A stretch of DNA of 64,000 nt from Anaerosphaera multitolerans. GTDB lineage: Bacteria > Bacillota > Clostridia > Tissierellales > Peptoniphilaceae. Below are positions 44,374-53,402 of the stretch, piece by piece. Under the pieces are notes generated by a model, which was given only the letters and a program-made list of their open reading frames with translations, searched no databases and was not told the DNA's origin. The translations under genes were made by a program, and so were the position numbers. Location: contig NZ_RLIH01000007.1 of assembly GCF_004006535.1 (NCBI RefSeq), positions 35,928 to 99,927 on the forward strand. Reading direction: 5' to 3'. Numbering within the stretch: the stretch's first letter is position 1; each line of letters opens with the position of its first letter.

Positions 44374-45045
44374 ATGATTGAAAGGAAAAGAAGTACCTTA
44401 TCTAGTAAAGCATATGACTTTTTAAAAGAAAAAATTATTTCTGGAGATATAAAAGATGGCGATTTAATTACTGAGAATAGGATTGGAGAACTATTGAATA
44501 TGAGTAGGACACCTGTAAGAAAGGCATTAACTAAATTAGAAACTGAGAATTATGTAAAGTGCATAGATGGTGTTGGAAGCATTGTAATAGGTTTATCAAC
44601 AAGAGATCTAGCCGATATTTATGAAGTAAGAGAAAATATTGAAGCGCTGGCATTAAAAAGCTCAATAAGAAGAATTAGCAAAACTAAAATTGAAAATTTA
44701 AGACAAGAACTATTATCAGTTTTAGAATTATATGAAAAGGGAGAAAAAGTGGATGTGTCTAAGTTAATAGATCTTGATTTAAGATTTCACAATATTATAA
44801 TAGACAATTCTCAGAATAATTATGTGAAAATTGTAATGGGTACGATACAAAATCAAATTGAGAGATATCAGGATCAAGCTTATATATTGACTGATACAGG
44901 TCAAGAAACAACTATGCAGCATATTGAAATTCTTGAAAGTATTGAAAAACAAGATTATGAAGTTGCTAAAGAAAAATTAGTGAATCATATCAATTGGTCA
45001 TTTAGAACAATAAGTAATGCAATGTCTAGTTTGGAAATAGGTTAA
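44374..45045 (+). CDS. GntR-family transcriptional regulator, FCD type
   Basis: A 223-residue regulator with an N-terminal winged helix (LSSKAYDFLKEKIISGDIKDG, MSRTPVRKALTKLE) and a C-terminal FCD ligand-binding domain (DLADIYEVRENIEALA, DLRFHNIIIDNS, MQHIEILESI). FCD regulators bind small carboxylates, often through a metal held by the Asp and His residues seen here. It is probably the repressor of the aconitase X operon and the hisC-like gene via GTATAC sites. I choose ATG 44374; AAGGTGG lies 12 bases before it, somewhat far. It has its own transcript after a terminator. Confidence 0.9.
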   Translation: MIERKRSTLSSKAYDFLKEKIISGDIKDGDLITENRIGELLNMSRTPVRKALTKLETENYVKCIDGVGSIVIGLSTRDLADIYEVRENIEALALKSSIRRISKTKIENLRQELLSVLELYEKGEKVDVSKLIDLDLRFHNIIIDNSQNNYVKIVMGTIQNQIERYQDQAYILTDTGQETTMQHIEILESIEKQDYEVAKEKLVNHINWSFRTISNAMSSLEIG

Positions 45046-45091
45046 TTAAAATTGGAATATTTGAAATGGTCATAAATAGATCATATTAATT

Positions 45092-45125
45092 TAAAAACTC
45101 CACCAAATCCTTGGTGGAGTTTTTA
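45092..45125. terminator. Bidirectional terminator
   Basis: AAAAACTCCACCAA / TTGGTGGAGTTTTT, a 14-bp perfect stem with loop ATCC, lies between the convergent GntR and hisC-like genes. Confidence 0.93.
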
Positions 45126-45177
45126 AATTAAGGTAGTGTGAACATTTATGATAAAGTAGAAAAATGTAAAAATTAAA

Positions 45178-46266
45178 TTATATGTTATTTAGTATTTCTT
45201 TTAAAGCTTCTATAAATTTTATATTTTCTGCTTCTGTTCCTATTGAGACTCTGGTATAATTTTCTCCGAAAGGTCTCACAATAACACCTTTTTTTTGCAT
45301 TTCCTCAAATAAAGTTTTAGAATCTATAGTAGGTGTTTCAATAAAAATGTGATTTGTTTGACTGTCAGTGTATGGAATATTTAATTCATTTAAATTTTTG
45401 TAAAGATATTCTTTACCCTTAATATTGTTGTCATATACTTTTTTAATAAACTCATCGTCATCTAACGCATGTATAGCTGCTATTTGAGCTAGGGTATTAC
45501 AATTAAAAGGGTCTCGAATCTTATTCATATTATTTAATATTTCGGGTTCTCCTACTAAATATCCTATCCTAAGACCTGCTAATCCATGTATCTTGGAGAA
45601 AGTTTTTAATGTTATTACATTAGGATATTCTTTAAATAATAAGTAAGCATTTTTAACTGCATTTGGAGAGTCTACAAATTCAATATAAGCTTCATCATAT
45701 ACAACTAGTATATCTTCTGGAACTTTATTTAGAAAATCCAATATTTCTTTTTCCGATAACATAGTGCCGGTTGGATTATTAGGGTTACATAGCCAAATTA
45801 ATTTAGTGTTTTCATTTATGGCATTATATATTCCGTCTAAATCATATTTTAAATCTTTCATTGGGATATAGGTAAGTTTAGCTCCCATGATTGTTGATGT
45901 ATGTGTATACCTTGGAAAAGTTAACTCACTTAAGATTACTTCATCCGTTGGATTAACATATGCTTGTACAATTAAACTTAAAGCTTCATCACCACCATTA
46001 GTAGGTAGAAAATTATCCGTGTTTAAATTATATTTTTGTGCTAACTTTTCTTTTAAGTTAGTTGAATTTCCATCAGGATATAAATTTAAGCCACCTTTAA
46101 TATAATCAATTAATGCCTCTTTTACCTTCCCACTAGTACCTAAAGGATTTTCATTTGAAGCAAGTTTTATAACATGCTCTAATCCATATTCTCTCTGTAC
46201 ATCTTCAATAGGTTTTCCAGGTACATATGGTAAAATATCAACAATTTCTGGTCTAGGTTTAATCAT
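45178..46266 (-). CDS. HisC-like PLP-dependent aminotransferase
   Basis: A 362-residue class I/II aminotransferase of the histidinol-phosphate aminotransferase group: KLASNENPLGTS, NLYPDGNSTNLKEKLA, CNPNNPTGT, VVYDEAYIEF, and the PLP lysine in TFSKIHGLAGLRIGY. No histidine biosynthesis genes are present and the gene shares operator sequence with the aconitase X operon. So it more likely transaminates a keto acid of that pathway, or an aromatic amino acid, than histidinol phosphate. Start ATG 46266 follows GAGGTG. Confidence 0.88.
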   Translation of the reverse strand: MIKPRPEIVDILPYVPGKPIEDVQREYGLEHVIKLASNENPLGTSGKVKEALIDYIKGGLNLYPDGNSTNLKEKLAQKYNLNTDNFLPTNGGDEALSLIVQAYVNPTDEVILSELTFPRYTHTSTIMGAKLTYIPMKDLKYDLDGIYNAINENTKLIWLCNPNNPTGTMLSEKEILDFLNKVPEDILVVYDEAYIEFVDSPNAVKNAYLLFKEYPNVITLKTFSKIHGLAGLRIGYLVGEPEILNNMNKIRDPFNCNTLAQIAAIHALDDDEFIKKVYDNNIKGKEYLYKNLNELNIPYTDSQTNHIFIETPTIDSKTLFEEMQKKGVIVRPFGENYTRVSIGTEAENIKFIEALKEILNNI

Positions 46267-46306
46267 TTTTTTACACCTCTTTCAAATTATAAAAGTTATA
46301 ACGTCA

Positions 46307-46327
46307 AAGAAGTATACATCTAAAATA
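46307..46327. promoter_or_regulatory. GTATAC operator in the hisC-like promoter
   Basis: Twenty-one bases identical to the site at 38615-38635, with GTATAC at 46312-46317. It lies directly downstream of the minus-strand -10 box, the same layout as in the aconitase X promoter. Confidence 0.65.
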
Positions 46328-46328
46328 C

Positions 46329-46357
46329 ATTATATACACTTTCAAATTGAAAGTCAA
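46329..46357 (-). promoter_or_regulatory. Promoter of the hisC-like gene
   Basis: On the minus strand TTGACT (46357-46352) and TATAAT (46334-46329) are spaced by 17 bases, followed at once by the GTATAC operator. Confidence 0.78.
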
Positions 46358-46378
46358 ATGTATTTAGAAAATATTAAA

Positions 46379-46407
46379 TTGACAAGGGATAAAGCCTTTG
46401 ATACTAT
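46379..46407 (+). promoter_or_regulatory. Promoter of the TetR-ABC operon
   Basis: TTGACA (46379-46384) and TACTAT (46402-46407) are spaced by 17 bases, about 65 bases before the TetR start. Confidence 0.65.
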
Positions 46408-46413
46408 TTATTT

Positions 46414-46424
46414 GAACGATGTTC
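46414..46424. promoter_or_regulatory. Possible TetR operator
   Basis: GAAC-GAT-GTTC is a short palindrome just after the -10 box of the TetR promoter, a common position for autorepression. Short, so only suggestive. Confidence 0.3.
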
Positions 46425-46470
46425 TTTCAAAAAGAATCTAGTAATGAAAGTATAGTTAGGGGGGCTTCTG

Positions 46471-47082
46471 TTGAGTAGAGTATCTAAAGCACCGGAAGTT
46501 AGAAAACAAGAATTGATAGGTATAGCTCTGGACTTATTTAAAGAAAGGGGCTATGAAAATGTATCTGTTCGAGATATTTTAAAGAAAGTAAATGGACATC
46601 CGGGAATGTTTTATTATTATTTTGAATCTAAACAGGAAATTTATAATGAAGCAATGAAACAGATGATTAAAAGCGAAGTGGATAAGAGAAAGATAATATT
46701 ACAAGATGAGAGTAAATCAATTATAAATAAGTATGAAGGTTTGCTTAAATCCATTGAAGATGGAATAAGGAGTTACTACATAGCTTTTAATAACCCTGAG
46801 AATATCTCCTATGAAACCACGGTGTTATTATGTTTTTTAACCGCCTTTGCAGAGCCTGTATCTAAATTCTTACTGGATGCTAAAAATGAGGGACTAATAC
46901 CTGAGGAATCGGGATTAAATGAAGATACAGCTTATCCAATGGCATTGTTTTTAATCCATGGTTGCTACGGTTTAGTTCATGTAAATAATGATTCCGGTTC
47001 AGCTGATAATGTTAAGTATTTTGAACCTTTCATATGTAATTTTTTAAAAATAAATATAGAGAACTTAAAGCAAAAGATATAG
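46471..47082 (+). CDS. TetR/AcrR-family transcriptional regulator
   Basis: A 203-residue regulator with the TetR N-terminal helix-turn-helix: ELIGIALDLFKERGYENVSVRDIL and GHPGMFYYYFESKQEIYNEAM (positions about 14-62). The C-terminal part is helical and would bind an unknown ligand. Start TTG 46471 follows AGGGGGG. It leads an operon with an ABC ATPase and a large permease, and probably represses it. Confidence 0.9.
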   Translation: MSRVSKAPEVRKQELIGIALDLFKERGYENVSVRDILKKVNGHPGMFYYYFESKQEIYNEAMKQMIKSEVDKRKIILQDESKSIINKYEGLLKSIEDGIRSYYIAFNNPENISYETTVLLCFLTAFAEPVSKFLLDAKNEGLIPEESGLNEDTAYPMALFLIHGCYGLVHVNNDSGSADNVKYFEPFICNFLKINIENLKQKI

Positions 47083-47094
47083 TTTGGAGGGCAT

Positions 47095-47796
47095 ATGGCT
47101 TTTATAGAAGTTAGAAATTTATCTAAAAGATATACAATGGGTGAAAATATAATAATTGCCAATAATAATTTAAATTTTGAAATAGAAAAAGGTGAATTTG
47201 CTCTTATAATCGGACCTTCGGGTGCGGGGAAATCAACTTTTTTAAATATTTTGGGCGGAATGGACAGGGCATCAGATGGGAGTATCCTAATAGACGGTAA
47301 AGATATTACCAAATTAAATGAAAGGGAACTTACTAGCTATAGAAGGTATGATATGGGATTTGTATTTCAATTTTATAATTTAATGCCCAATTTAACTGCT
47401 TTAGAAAATGTGGAACTGGCAACACAAATTGTTAAAAATGCAAAAAATCCAAAAGAAGTTTTAAGAGATGTAGGACTTGAAGATAGGATGAACAGTTTTC
47501 CTTCTCAACTTTCCGGAGGAGAGCAACAAAGAGTTTCAATAGCAAGAGCTGTGGCAAAAAATCCAAAACTTTTAATGTGCGATGAGCCGACGGGAGCCTT
47601 AGATTACAAGACAGGAAAACAAGTTCTAAGTTTATTAAAAGATTTAAGCAGAACTACCGGTACTACTGTAATTGTAATTACTCATAATAAAGCAATTGCC
47701 CCCGCAGCTGATAGAGTTATAGAAATTGCAGATGCCAAAATTAGAAAGGTAACTGTAAATAAAAATCCTGAAACTATAGACAGTATTGAATGGTAG
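47095..47796 (+). CDS. ABC transporter ATPase, MacB/LolD type
   Basis: A 233-residue ATPase: Walker [13 protein letters not shown]-loop [17 protein letters not shown], signature [15 protein letters not shown], Walker [13 protein letters not shown] and VITHNKAIA. The type works with FtsX-like permeases in mechanotransmission or in export of peptides and lipoproteins rather than ordinary import. Its stop TAG touches the GTG region where the permease begins. Confidence 0.94.
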   Translation: MAFIEVRNLSKRYTMGENIIIANNNLNFEIEKGEFALIIGPSGAGKSTFLNILGGMDRASDGSILIDGKDITKLNERELTSYRRYDMGFVFQFYNLMPNLTALENVELATQIVKNAKNPKEVLRDVGLEDRMNSFPSQLSGGEQQRVSIARAVAKNPKLLMCDEPTGALDYKTGKQVLSLLKDLSRTTGTTVIVITHNKAIAPAADRVIEIADAKIRKVTVNKNPETIDSIEW

Positions 47797-47805
47797 GTGA
47801 AAAGA

Positions 47806-50800
47806 GTGAACCTTATTAGAAAAGATACTCTTAGAGAAATTAAAAAAACCTTTTCAAAATATATTTCCATTTTACTTATAGTTGGACTGGGAGTATTTGT
47901 TTTTATAGGTTTAATTTCAAGTGGGCCTATTATGAGAAACACTGCTAACACCCATGTACAGAAATATAATTTTGAAGATATTTTAGTCAGTATTCCCATG
48001 GGTTTTGAAGCTGAAGATTTTGAGATTGTCGAGTCTCAGAAAAACTTATATGAACTTGAATACGGCTATGATATTGACCTTGGAATTGAGGATACAACCT
48101 TATTAATTAAAGTTATGAATATGCCTTATAAAATAAATATGCCCATAATTAAAGAGGGTAGGGCTCCTGAAAATCTAGGTGAAATAATGCTGGATATAAG
48201 TTTAAAAGAAAGGGAATATAATTTAGGTGATACAATTGTTTTTAAAAAAGAAGTAGATAAATTTGCTTTAGAAGATGACGAAAGTGAAGATGTTTTAGAA
48301 GATTACACTTATAAAATCGTTGGATTTTGCAGCAGTTTAAATTATATTTCCGATGAGGGCAGAGGCTATTCTGAAAGGGGTCTAGGCGAAATAAAGGGTT
48401 TTGGTTTTGTAAGTCCTTTTGAGTTTAAAAGTGAACCTACATATGCTCGTTTAATATATAAAGATACTTTTGATTTAAAGACTACATCAAAGAAATATAG
48501 AGAAAAACTGGAAGGCTATAGAAGATCTCTGGATTTGGATTTTAAATATCGTCCTGATAATAGATTTATAACTTTAAAGGATGATATTGGAGATGAAATA
48601 AAAGAGGGTGAGGATAAAATAACTGATGCAAAAACAAAGCTTTCTGATGCAGAAAAAGAACTTTCAGATGCAAGACAAGAGTTAGGAGAAGGTCAAAGGG
48701 AATATAGAGAGGGTCAAGATGAATTTGACACTCAAACAAAGGATGCAAAGTCTAAGTTAGATGAAGCTAAGGAAAAATTATATAAGTCGGAGAAAGATAT
48801 TGATAAAGGTCAGAAAGAACTTGATGAGGGATATGAAGATTTAAAAGATGGAAGAAAAAAACTTGACGATGCAAAAAGTGAACTTTCAACGGGAAAAATT
48901 GCCTATACTCAAGGTAAAATGGAATATGAAAGCGGACTTTCAATGTTGGAATCAAGTAAAACGCAAATTGAAGAGGCGGAGAAACAACTTTCAGATGGAA
49001 GAAAGAAACTTGATGAGGGTTGGGATAAGATTAAGGAGTCCACTGAACAATTAAATTCCGGCAAAAAAGAAATTGAAGAGAATAAAAAAATTTTAGAAGA
49101 TGGAGAAAAACAGATTAATGAAGCGGTTTCTGAAATAGGTTCTGCTTTAGGACTTAGTACTTCAAATATTGATGAGGTATCAAGTGCTGTAAACTCAATG
49201 GTCAATTCTCTGTCAAGTGCCAAACCTTTAATTGATGGTCATGGAGAAATTTTAGCGGGAATAAATTTGGCAGAGGAGACTTTAAGAGATTTAGAATCCA
49301 AAAAAGCTACTATAGAAGACCAAATTAATGAATTGGAACTGGCATTAAATATGCCGGGGCTTTCCCAAGAAGAGAAGGATCAAATACTGGAACAAATATT
49401 GCAATTGGAAGTTATGTTGGGACAAGTTGAAGAAGGAATAAGACAGGGAAGAGAAACTTTAATTGCTTTAAAATCTAAAAAGGAATTAATAGAGAGCAGT
49501 TTAAATGAAATAAATTCCCTACTTCCTCCCGATGTTGATATTTCAAAGGATTATGATTTAATAATGGGACAGCTACAAAGTGCCAAGGAGGGCATTGATG
49601 AAATAAAATCCAAACAAAAAGAGCTTGAAGAAGGTAAATTAAAGCTGGAACTGGCAGAAGAACAATTAGCTGAAGGAGAAAAGCAACTTCAAGAGGGAAT
49701 AGAGGAAGCGGAAGATGGAGAAAAGGAGTACTCTGAAAGTAAAGAAAAGCTGGAATCAGGTAAAAGGGAATATGAGGAAGGCAAGAGAGAACTTGAAGAT
49801 GGCAGCAGGGAATTAGCCGACAGTAAAAGCAAATTACTTGATGGACAACGTGAATATGAAGATGGAGAAAAATCCTATATAGAAGGTTATGAAGAATTTC
49901 TTGAGGGAAGAGCTGAATTAGATGCGGGGAAAATGGCATTTACAGAAGGTAGAAAATCCTATAATGAAGGGCTGGAGCAATATGAAGAGGAAGTAAAAAA
50001 AGGAGAGGAAAAATTAAAGGATGCCAGAGATAAACTCTATAAGGGAGAAAATGACTTAGTCAAGGGAGAAAGAGAGTTTAATAAGGAGAAAATAAAGGCT
50101 GATGAAAAAATAGCTGATGGGGAGGAAAAAATCTCTGAGGCAAGACGAATTTTAAATATTCTAAAAAGACCACGCTATGTAATAACTCCAAGGTACAATA
50201 ATGCTGATTTAAACTCCTATTTAAACGATGCTAGAAGTATGGACTTATTGTCTTTAATATTCCCCGTATTTTTCTTTATGATTGCACTTTTAGTGAGTTT
50301 TACAACAATGACACGCATGGTGGAAGAACAAAGGACGGTAATAGGTACCTATAAAGCTTTGGGATATAGTAATTCCGACATTTCAAAAAAGTTTTCCTTC
50401 TACGGAGCATCAGCTTCTATAATTGGAGGAGTAATAGGAGCTCTTTTGGGCAGTTACTATCTCCCGGATATAATTGGGACTGCCTATTCAACGGGGACTA
50501 TATTTGAGGGGAACTTGGCCTATGAGTACTATCCTTTTAAAATTCTGTTATCAATATGTATAGGGTATATTTTTACAGCTTTGGCTGCGAAGATGGCAGT
50601 AAGAGTATCCTTAAAAGAAAATGCGGCCAATCTTTTAAGAGTGAAGCCTCCTAAAAGCGGTAATAGAATATTTTTGGAGAGAATTACTCCCCTTTGGAGT
50701 AGAATGAATTTTTTCTTTAAAGTAACTGCACGAAATTTGTTTAGGTATAAAAATCGAATGATAATGACCATAATAGGAGTAATGGGATGTATGGCATTAT

Positions 50801-51843
50801 TGGTTTTAGGTTTCGGGTTAAGATCTTCAATAAGCGGGATTGAAGAAATACAGTTCGGAGAGATTTTAAAATATAATATTTCCGTAACCTATGATAGAGA
50901 AATAGATGAAGACTCCTATATGGAGTATAGAGACTACTTAAAGTCCAAAGATTTAAATTATATATCCGTCTATGAGGAATCCTTTGAGGTGGAAAATAAG
51001 GACTTAAATCAAAATATTATGCTTATAGTTCCCAATGAAAATAAAGATTTATATGATTATGTAACTGTAAGAAATCGAAAAACCAAGGAAAAAATAGAGC
51101 TTCCTAATAGTGGGGTTATAATAAGTGAAAAGTTTTCTAAGTTAAAGAAATTGAAAACAGGAGATACCTTTAAATTTAAAGACAGTGAAGATAAAGAGCA
51201 TGAAGTAGAGGTAAGGGGAATAAGTGAAATGTACATTGGACACTATATGTATATGGATAAGGAATATTATGAAAAAGTATTTGGAAGAAAGTATGAAATC
51301 AATACCGATTTATTAAAGTTGGAAGATTATTCTTCGGAGGAAATAGATAATTTAAGTTCAGGTTTTATATCTCATAAAGCCGTAGTCTCTGTTGTAGATA
51401 TAGCTAGTATTAGAGTATTGGTAAATAAGTTGATGAACTCCATTTCAAAAGTAGAGTTAATAATTACAGTGGCTTCAAGTTTATTGGCAATGGTAGTGTT
51501 ATATAATTTAACCAATATAAATATTGAGGAGCGAAAGAGAGAAATATCTACAATTAAAGTTTTAGGTTTTTATTCAAAGGAGACGACAGAGTATATATAC
51601 CGTGAAACGTGGATATTGACAATAATTGGAATTCTCCTAGGAATTTTTGTAGGGAAATTACTCCATTATAGCGTATTGCAAATGGTAGTTCCCTATGAGT
51701 CCATGATGGATCCCAAATTAAATTGGACAAGTTATGTAATAGCTGCTTCAATTACTGTGTTAGTAAGTTTGGTAATAATGTTCATATTCCACAATAAACT
51801 TAAAAAGATAGATATGGTGGAATCTTTAAAATCAAATGAATAG
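47806..51843 (+). CDS. Large FtsX-like permease with long extracellular coiled coil
   Basis: A protein of about 1345 residues. One N-terminal membrane segment (about 17-37, ISILLIVGLGVFVFIG) is followed by an ordered domain (to about 255). Then comes a coiled-coil region (about 256-785) of short repeats such as LADSKSKLLDGQREYEDGEK and YEEGKRELEDGSRELA, and then a first FtsX core (FPVFFFMIALLVSF near 811), a second ordered domain and three C-terminal membrane helices. The coil is predicted to face outward. The role may be mechanical, for example in cell-wall interaction or export; substrate unknown. GTG 47806 has AGGTGA at good spacing; GTG 47797 is the alternative. Confidence 0.88.
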   Translation: MNLIRKDTLREIKKTFSKYISILLIVGLGVFVFIGLISSGPIMRNTANTHVQKYNFEDILVSIPMGFEAEDFEIVESQKNLYELEYGYDIDLGIEDTTLLIKVMNMPYKINMPIIKEGRAPENLGEIMLDISLKEREYNLGDTIVFKKEVDKFALEDDESEDVLEDYTYKIVGFCSSLNYISDEGRGYSERGLGEIKGFGFVSPFEFKSEPTYARLIYKDTFDLKTTSKKYREKLEGYRRSLDLDFKYRPDNRFITLKDDIGDEIKEGEDKITDAKTKLSDAEKELSDARQELGEGQREYREGQDEFDTQTKDAKSKLDEAKEKLYKSEKDIDKGQKELDEGYEDLKDGRKKLDDAKSELSTGKIAYTQGKMEYESGLSMLESSKTQIEEAEKQLSDGRKKLDEGWDKIKESTEQLNSGKKEIEENKKILEDGEKQINEAVSEIGSALGLSTSNIDEVSSAVNSMVNSLSSAKPLIDGHGEILAGINLAEETLRDLESKKATIEDQINELELALNMPGLSQEEKDQILEQILQLEVMLGQVEEGIRQGRETLIALKSKKELIESSLNEINSLLPPDVDISKDYDLIMGQLQSAKEGIDEIKSKQKELEEGKLKLELAEEQLAEGEKQLQEGIEEAEDGEKEYSESKEKLESGKREYEEGKRELEDGSRELADSKSKLLDGQREYEDGEKSYIEGYEEFLEGRAELDAGKMAFTEGRKSYNEGLEQYEEEVKKGEEKLKDARDKLYKGENDLVKGEREFNKEKIKADEKIADGEEKISEARRILNILKRPRYVITPRYNNADLNSYLNDARSMDLLSLIFPVFFFMIALLVSFTTMTRMVEEQRTVIGTYKALGYSNSDISKKFSFYGASASIIGGVIGALLGSYYLPDIIGTAYSTGTIFEGNLAYEYYPFKILLSICIGYIFTALAAKMAVRVSLKENAANLLRVKPPKSGNRIFLERITPLWSRMNFFFKVTARNLFRYKNRMIMTIIGVMGCMALLVLGFGLRSSISGIEEIQFGEILKYNISVTYDREIDEDSYMEYRDYLKSKDLNYISVYEESFEVENKDLNQNIMLIVPNENKDLYDYVTVRNRKTKEKIELPNSGVIISEKFSKLKKLKTGDTFKFKDSEDKEHEVEVRGISEMYIGHYMYMDKEYYEKVFGRKYEINTDLLKLEDYSSEEIDNLSSGFISHKAVVSVVDIASIRVLVNKLMNSISKVELIITVASSLLAMVVLYNLTNINIEERKREISTIKVLGFYSKETTEYIYRETWILTIIGILLGIFVGKLLHYSVLQMVVPYESMMDPKLNWTSYVIAASITVLVSLVIMFIFHNKLKKIDMVESLKSNE

Positions 51844-51871
51844 GATGTTAATTTAATAGATATTGTGAAAT

Positions 51872-51897
51872 AAGGCGGTTAAGCCGCTTTGTTTTAT
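51872..51897 (+). terminator. Intrinsic terminator after the FtsX-like gene
   Basis: AAGGCGG / CCGCTTT with one G-T pair and loop TTAAG, followed by GTTTTATT. Confidence 0.6.
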
Positions 51898-51986
51898 TGA
51901 TTTATAATATTGCAAACAATAAACCTTAACAATGAAAAAGCTATAGATATAAAGTGTTTTAAGGGGCGTTGCTCTAAATATCTTAA

Positions 51987-52015
51987 TTGGTGGAATAAAT
52001 ATTATGTGGTATAAT
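51987..52015 (+). promoter_or_regulatory. Promoter of murA
   Basis: TTGGTG (51987-51992) and TATAAT (52010-52015) are spaced by 17 bases, about 32 bases before the start codon. Confidence 0.65.
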
Positions 52016-52046
52016 GTTTTTGAAAAAAATATGTGGGGGAATTTGA

Positions 52047-53303
52047 TTGGAAAAAATTATTGTTAAAAAGAGTTTAAACCTTCACGGTTCAGTTAGGATA
52101 AGCGGAGCAAAAAACGCTGCACTTCCAATACTTGCTGCTTCTATATTAGGAACGGAGGACATTTTTTTAGAAGACGTTCCTGAACTTAAAGACGTGGAAA
52201 TTATGGTTGAGGTGTTAGAGTCTTTAGGTTGTAAAGTCGATAAAGTAGGGAAAAATAAATTTATAATAAATTCAAAAAACTTAAATTCTTATGAGACTAA
52301 GTACGAGTTAATGAATAAGATGAGAGCTTCTTTCTTGGTTATGGGTCCTTTGCTTGCGAGAATGGGAAAAACGGTAAATTCCCTACCGGGAGGTTGTAAC
52401 ATAGGTTCCAGACCTATAGACTTACATCTTAAGGGATTTGAAGCGCTAGGTGCTACTATTGAAAACAATGTAGGAGATATTACAGCCTACAGTGATAAAT
52501 TAGTAGGCAGCAGGATTTATTTAGACTTTCCGTCAGTAGGTGCCACTGAAAATATAATTATGGCAGCTGTATTGGCAGAAGGGGAAACTGTAATTGAAAA
52601 TGCTGCAATGGAGCCTGAAATAGTTGATCTTGCAAACTTTTTAAGAAAAATGGGGGCCAAGGTTTCCGGAGCCGGCACCTCAACTATTAGGATTAAGGGT
52701 GTTGAAGAATTGAAAGGATGCTCTCACCAAGTAATACCTGATAGGATTGAAGCCGGAACTTTTATGGTAGCGGCAGCTATTTGCCAAGGTGATATTACCG
52801 TTGAAAATGTAATAAGTTCTCATATGAAACCGATAGTAGCAAAACTTGAAGAATGTGGAGCGGAAGTAATTGAAAATGATGATAAAATTCGAGTTATAGG
52901 TAATTCAAAATTAAAACCTATAAATATAAAGACACTTCCATACCCCGGTTTTCCTACAGATATGCAGGCGCAATTTTTAGCTTTAATGACACAGTTAAAG
53001 GGAACTAGTATTGCAAAAGAAACTGTTTTTGAAAACAGATTTATGCACGTTGATGAGCTTGTAAAAATGGGAGCGGATATTTCAGTAAATGATAGGGAAG
53101 CCGTAGTTACAGGCGGAAAAAAATTAAAGGGAGAAAAAGTTAAGGCTACTGATTTAAGAGCGGGAGCTGCTTTAATTCTTGCGGGAATTGTGGCGGAAGG
53201 AGAAACTGAAATTTCTGAAATTTACCATATAGACAGAGGTTATGAAAACATAGAGGAAAAATTCAGAACCCTAGGTGCTAAAATTGAAAGAGTAGATAAT
53301 TAA
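52047..53303 (+). CDS. murA: UDP-N-acetylglucosamine 1-carboxyvinyltransferase (MurA)
   Basis: MurA adds enolpyruvate from PEP to UDP-GlcNAc, the first committed step of peptidoglycan synthesis, in the cytoplasm. The 418 residues include K22-N23 in GAKNAALPILAASIL, the catalytic cysteine C117 in LPGGCNIGSRPIDLHLKGFE (the target of fosfomycin), and the late TDLRAGAALILAG and HIDRGYENIEEKF. Start is TTG 52047, with GGGGGA upstream. It is a single gene with its own promoter and terminator; a second MurA paralogue elsewhere is common in Firmicutes. Confidence 0.96.
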   Translation: MEKIIVKKSLNLHGSVRISGAKNAALPILAASILGTEDIFLEDVPELKDVEIMVEVLESLGCKVDKVGKNKFIINSKNLNSYETKYELMNKMRASFLVMGPLLARMGKTVNSLPGGCNIGSRPIDLHLKGFEALGATIENNVGDITAYSDKLVGSRIYLDFPSVGATENIIMAAVLAEGETVIENAAMEPEIVDLANFLRKMGAKVSGAGTSTIRIKGVEELKGCSHQVIPDRIEAGTFMVAAAICQGDITVENVISSHMKPIVAKLEECGAEVIENDDKIRVIGNSKLKPINIKTLPYPGFPTDMQAQFLALMTQLKGTSIAKETVFENRFMHVDELVKMGADISVNDREAVVTGGKKLKGEKVKATDLRAGAALILAGIVAEGETEISEIYHIDRGYENIEEKFRTLGAKIERVDN

Positions 53304-53330
53304 AAGACCCACTAATGTGAGTCTTTTTTA
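53302..53330 (+). terminator. Intrinsic terminator after murA
   Basis: AAAAGAC-CAC / GTG-AGTCTTTT form a stem with loop TAAT followed by T residues. Confidence 0.85.
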
Positions 53331-53333
53331 CGT

Positions 53334-53402
53334 TACTTAACGGAGTTTAATTCAATTTCAAAATTCAAATTAGGATTTTTTTCATAAATACTCCTTACAT
53401 TA
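53334..53402 (-). pseudogene. Remnant of a tandem duplicate of the lipoprotein gene
   Basis: Directly after the lipoprotein gene the minus strand encodes SIYEKNPNLNFEIELNSVK then a stop. This resembles the C-terminus of the lipoprotein (GNSQLDFTVELNSI), and GGAGTTTAATTCAA is shared on the plus strand at 53342 and 53409. The body of the copy is missing. Confidence 0.5.

Noticed and set aside
45178..46266. Assignment as histidine-biosynthesis hisC
   Set aside because: No other his gene is nearby and the promoter shares its operator with the aconitase X operon.
49475..49939. A 154-codon minus-strand frame inside the FtsX-like gene
   Set aside because: It mirrors the repetitive coiled-coil coding sequence (His/Leu/Pro-rich antisense) and has no ribosome site.
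48566..50160. Coiled-coil repeats considered as a DNA tandem repeat or CRISPR-like array
   Set aside because: The units are protein-level repeats of varied DNA sequence with no constant spacer length.
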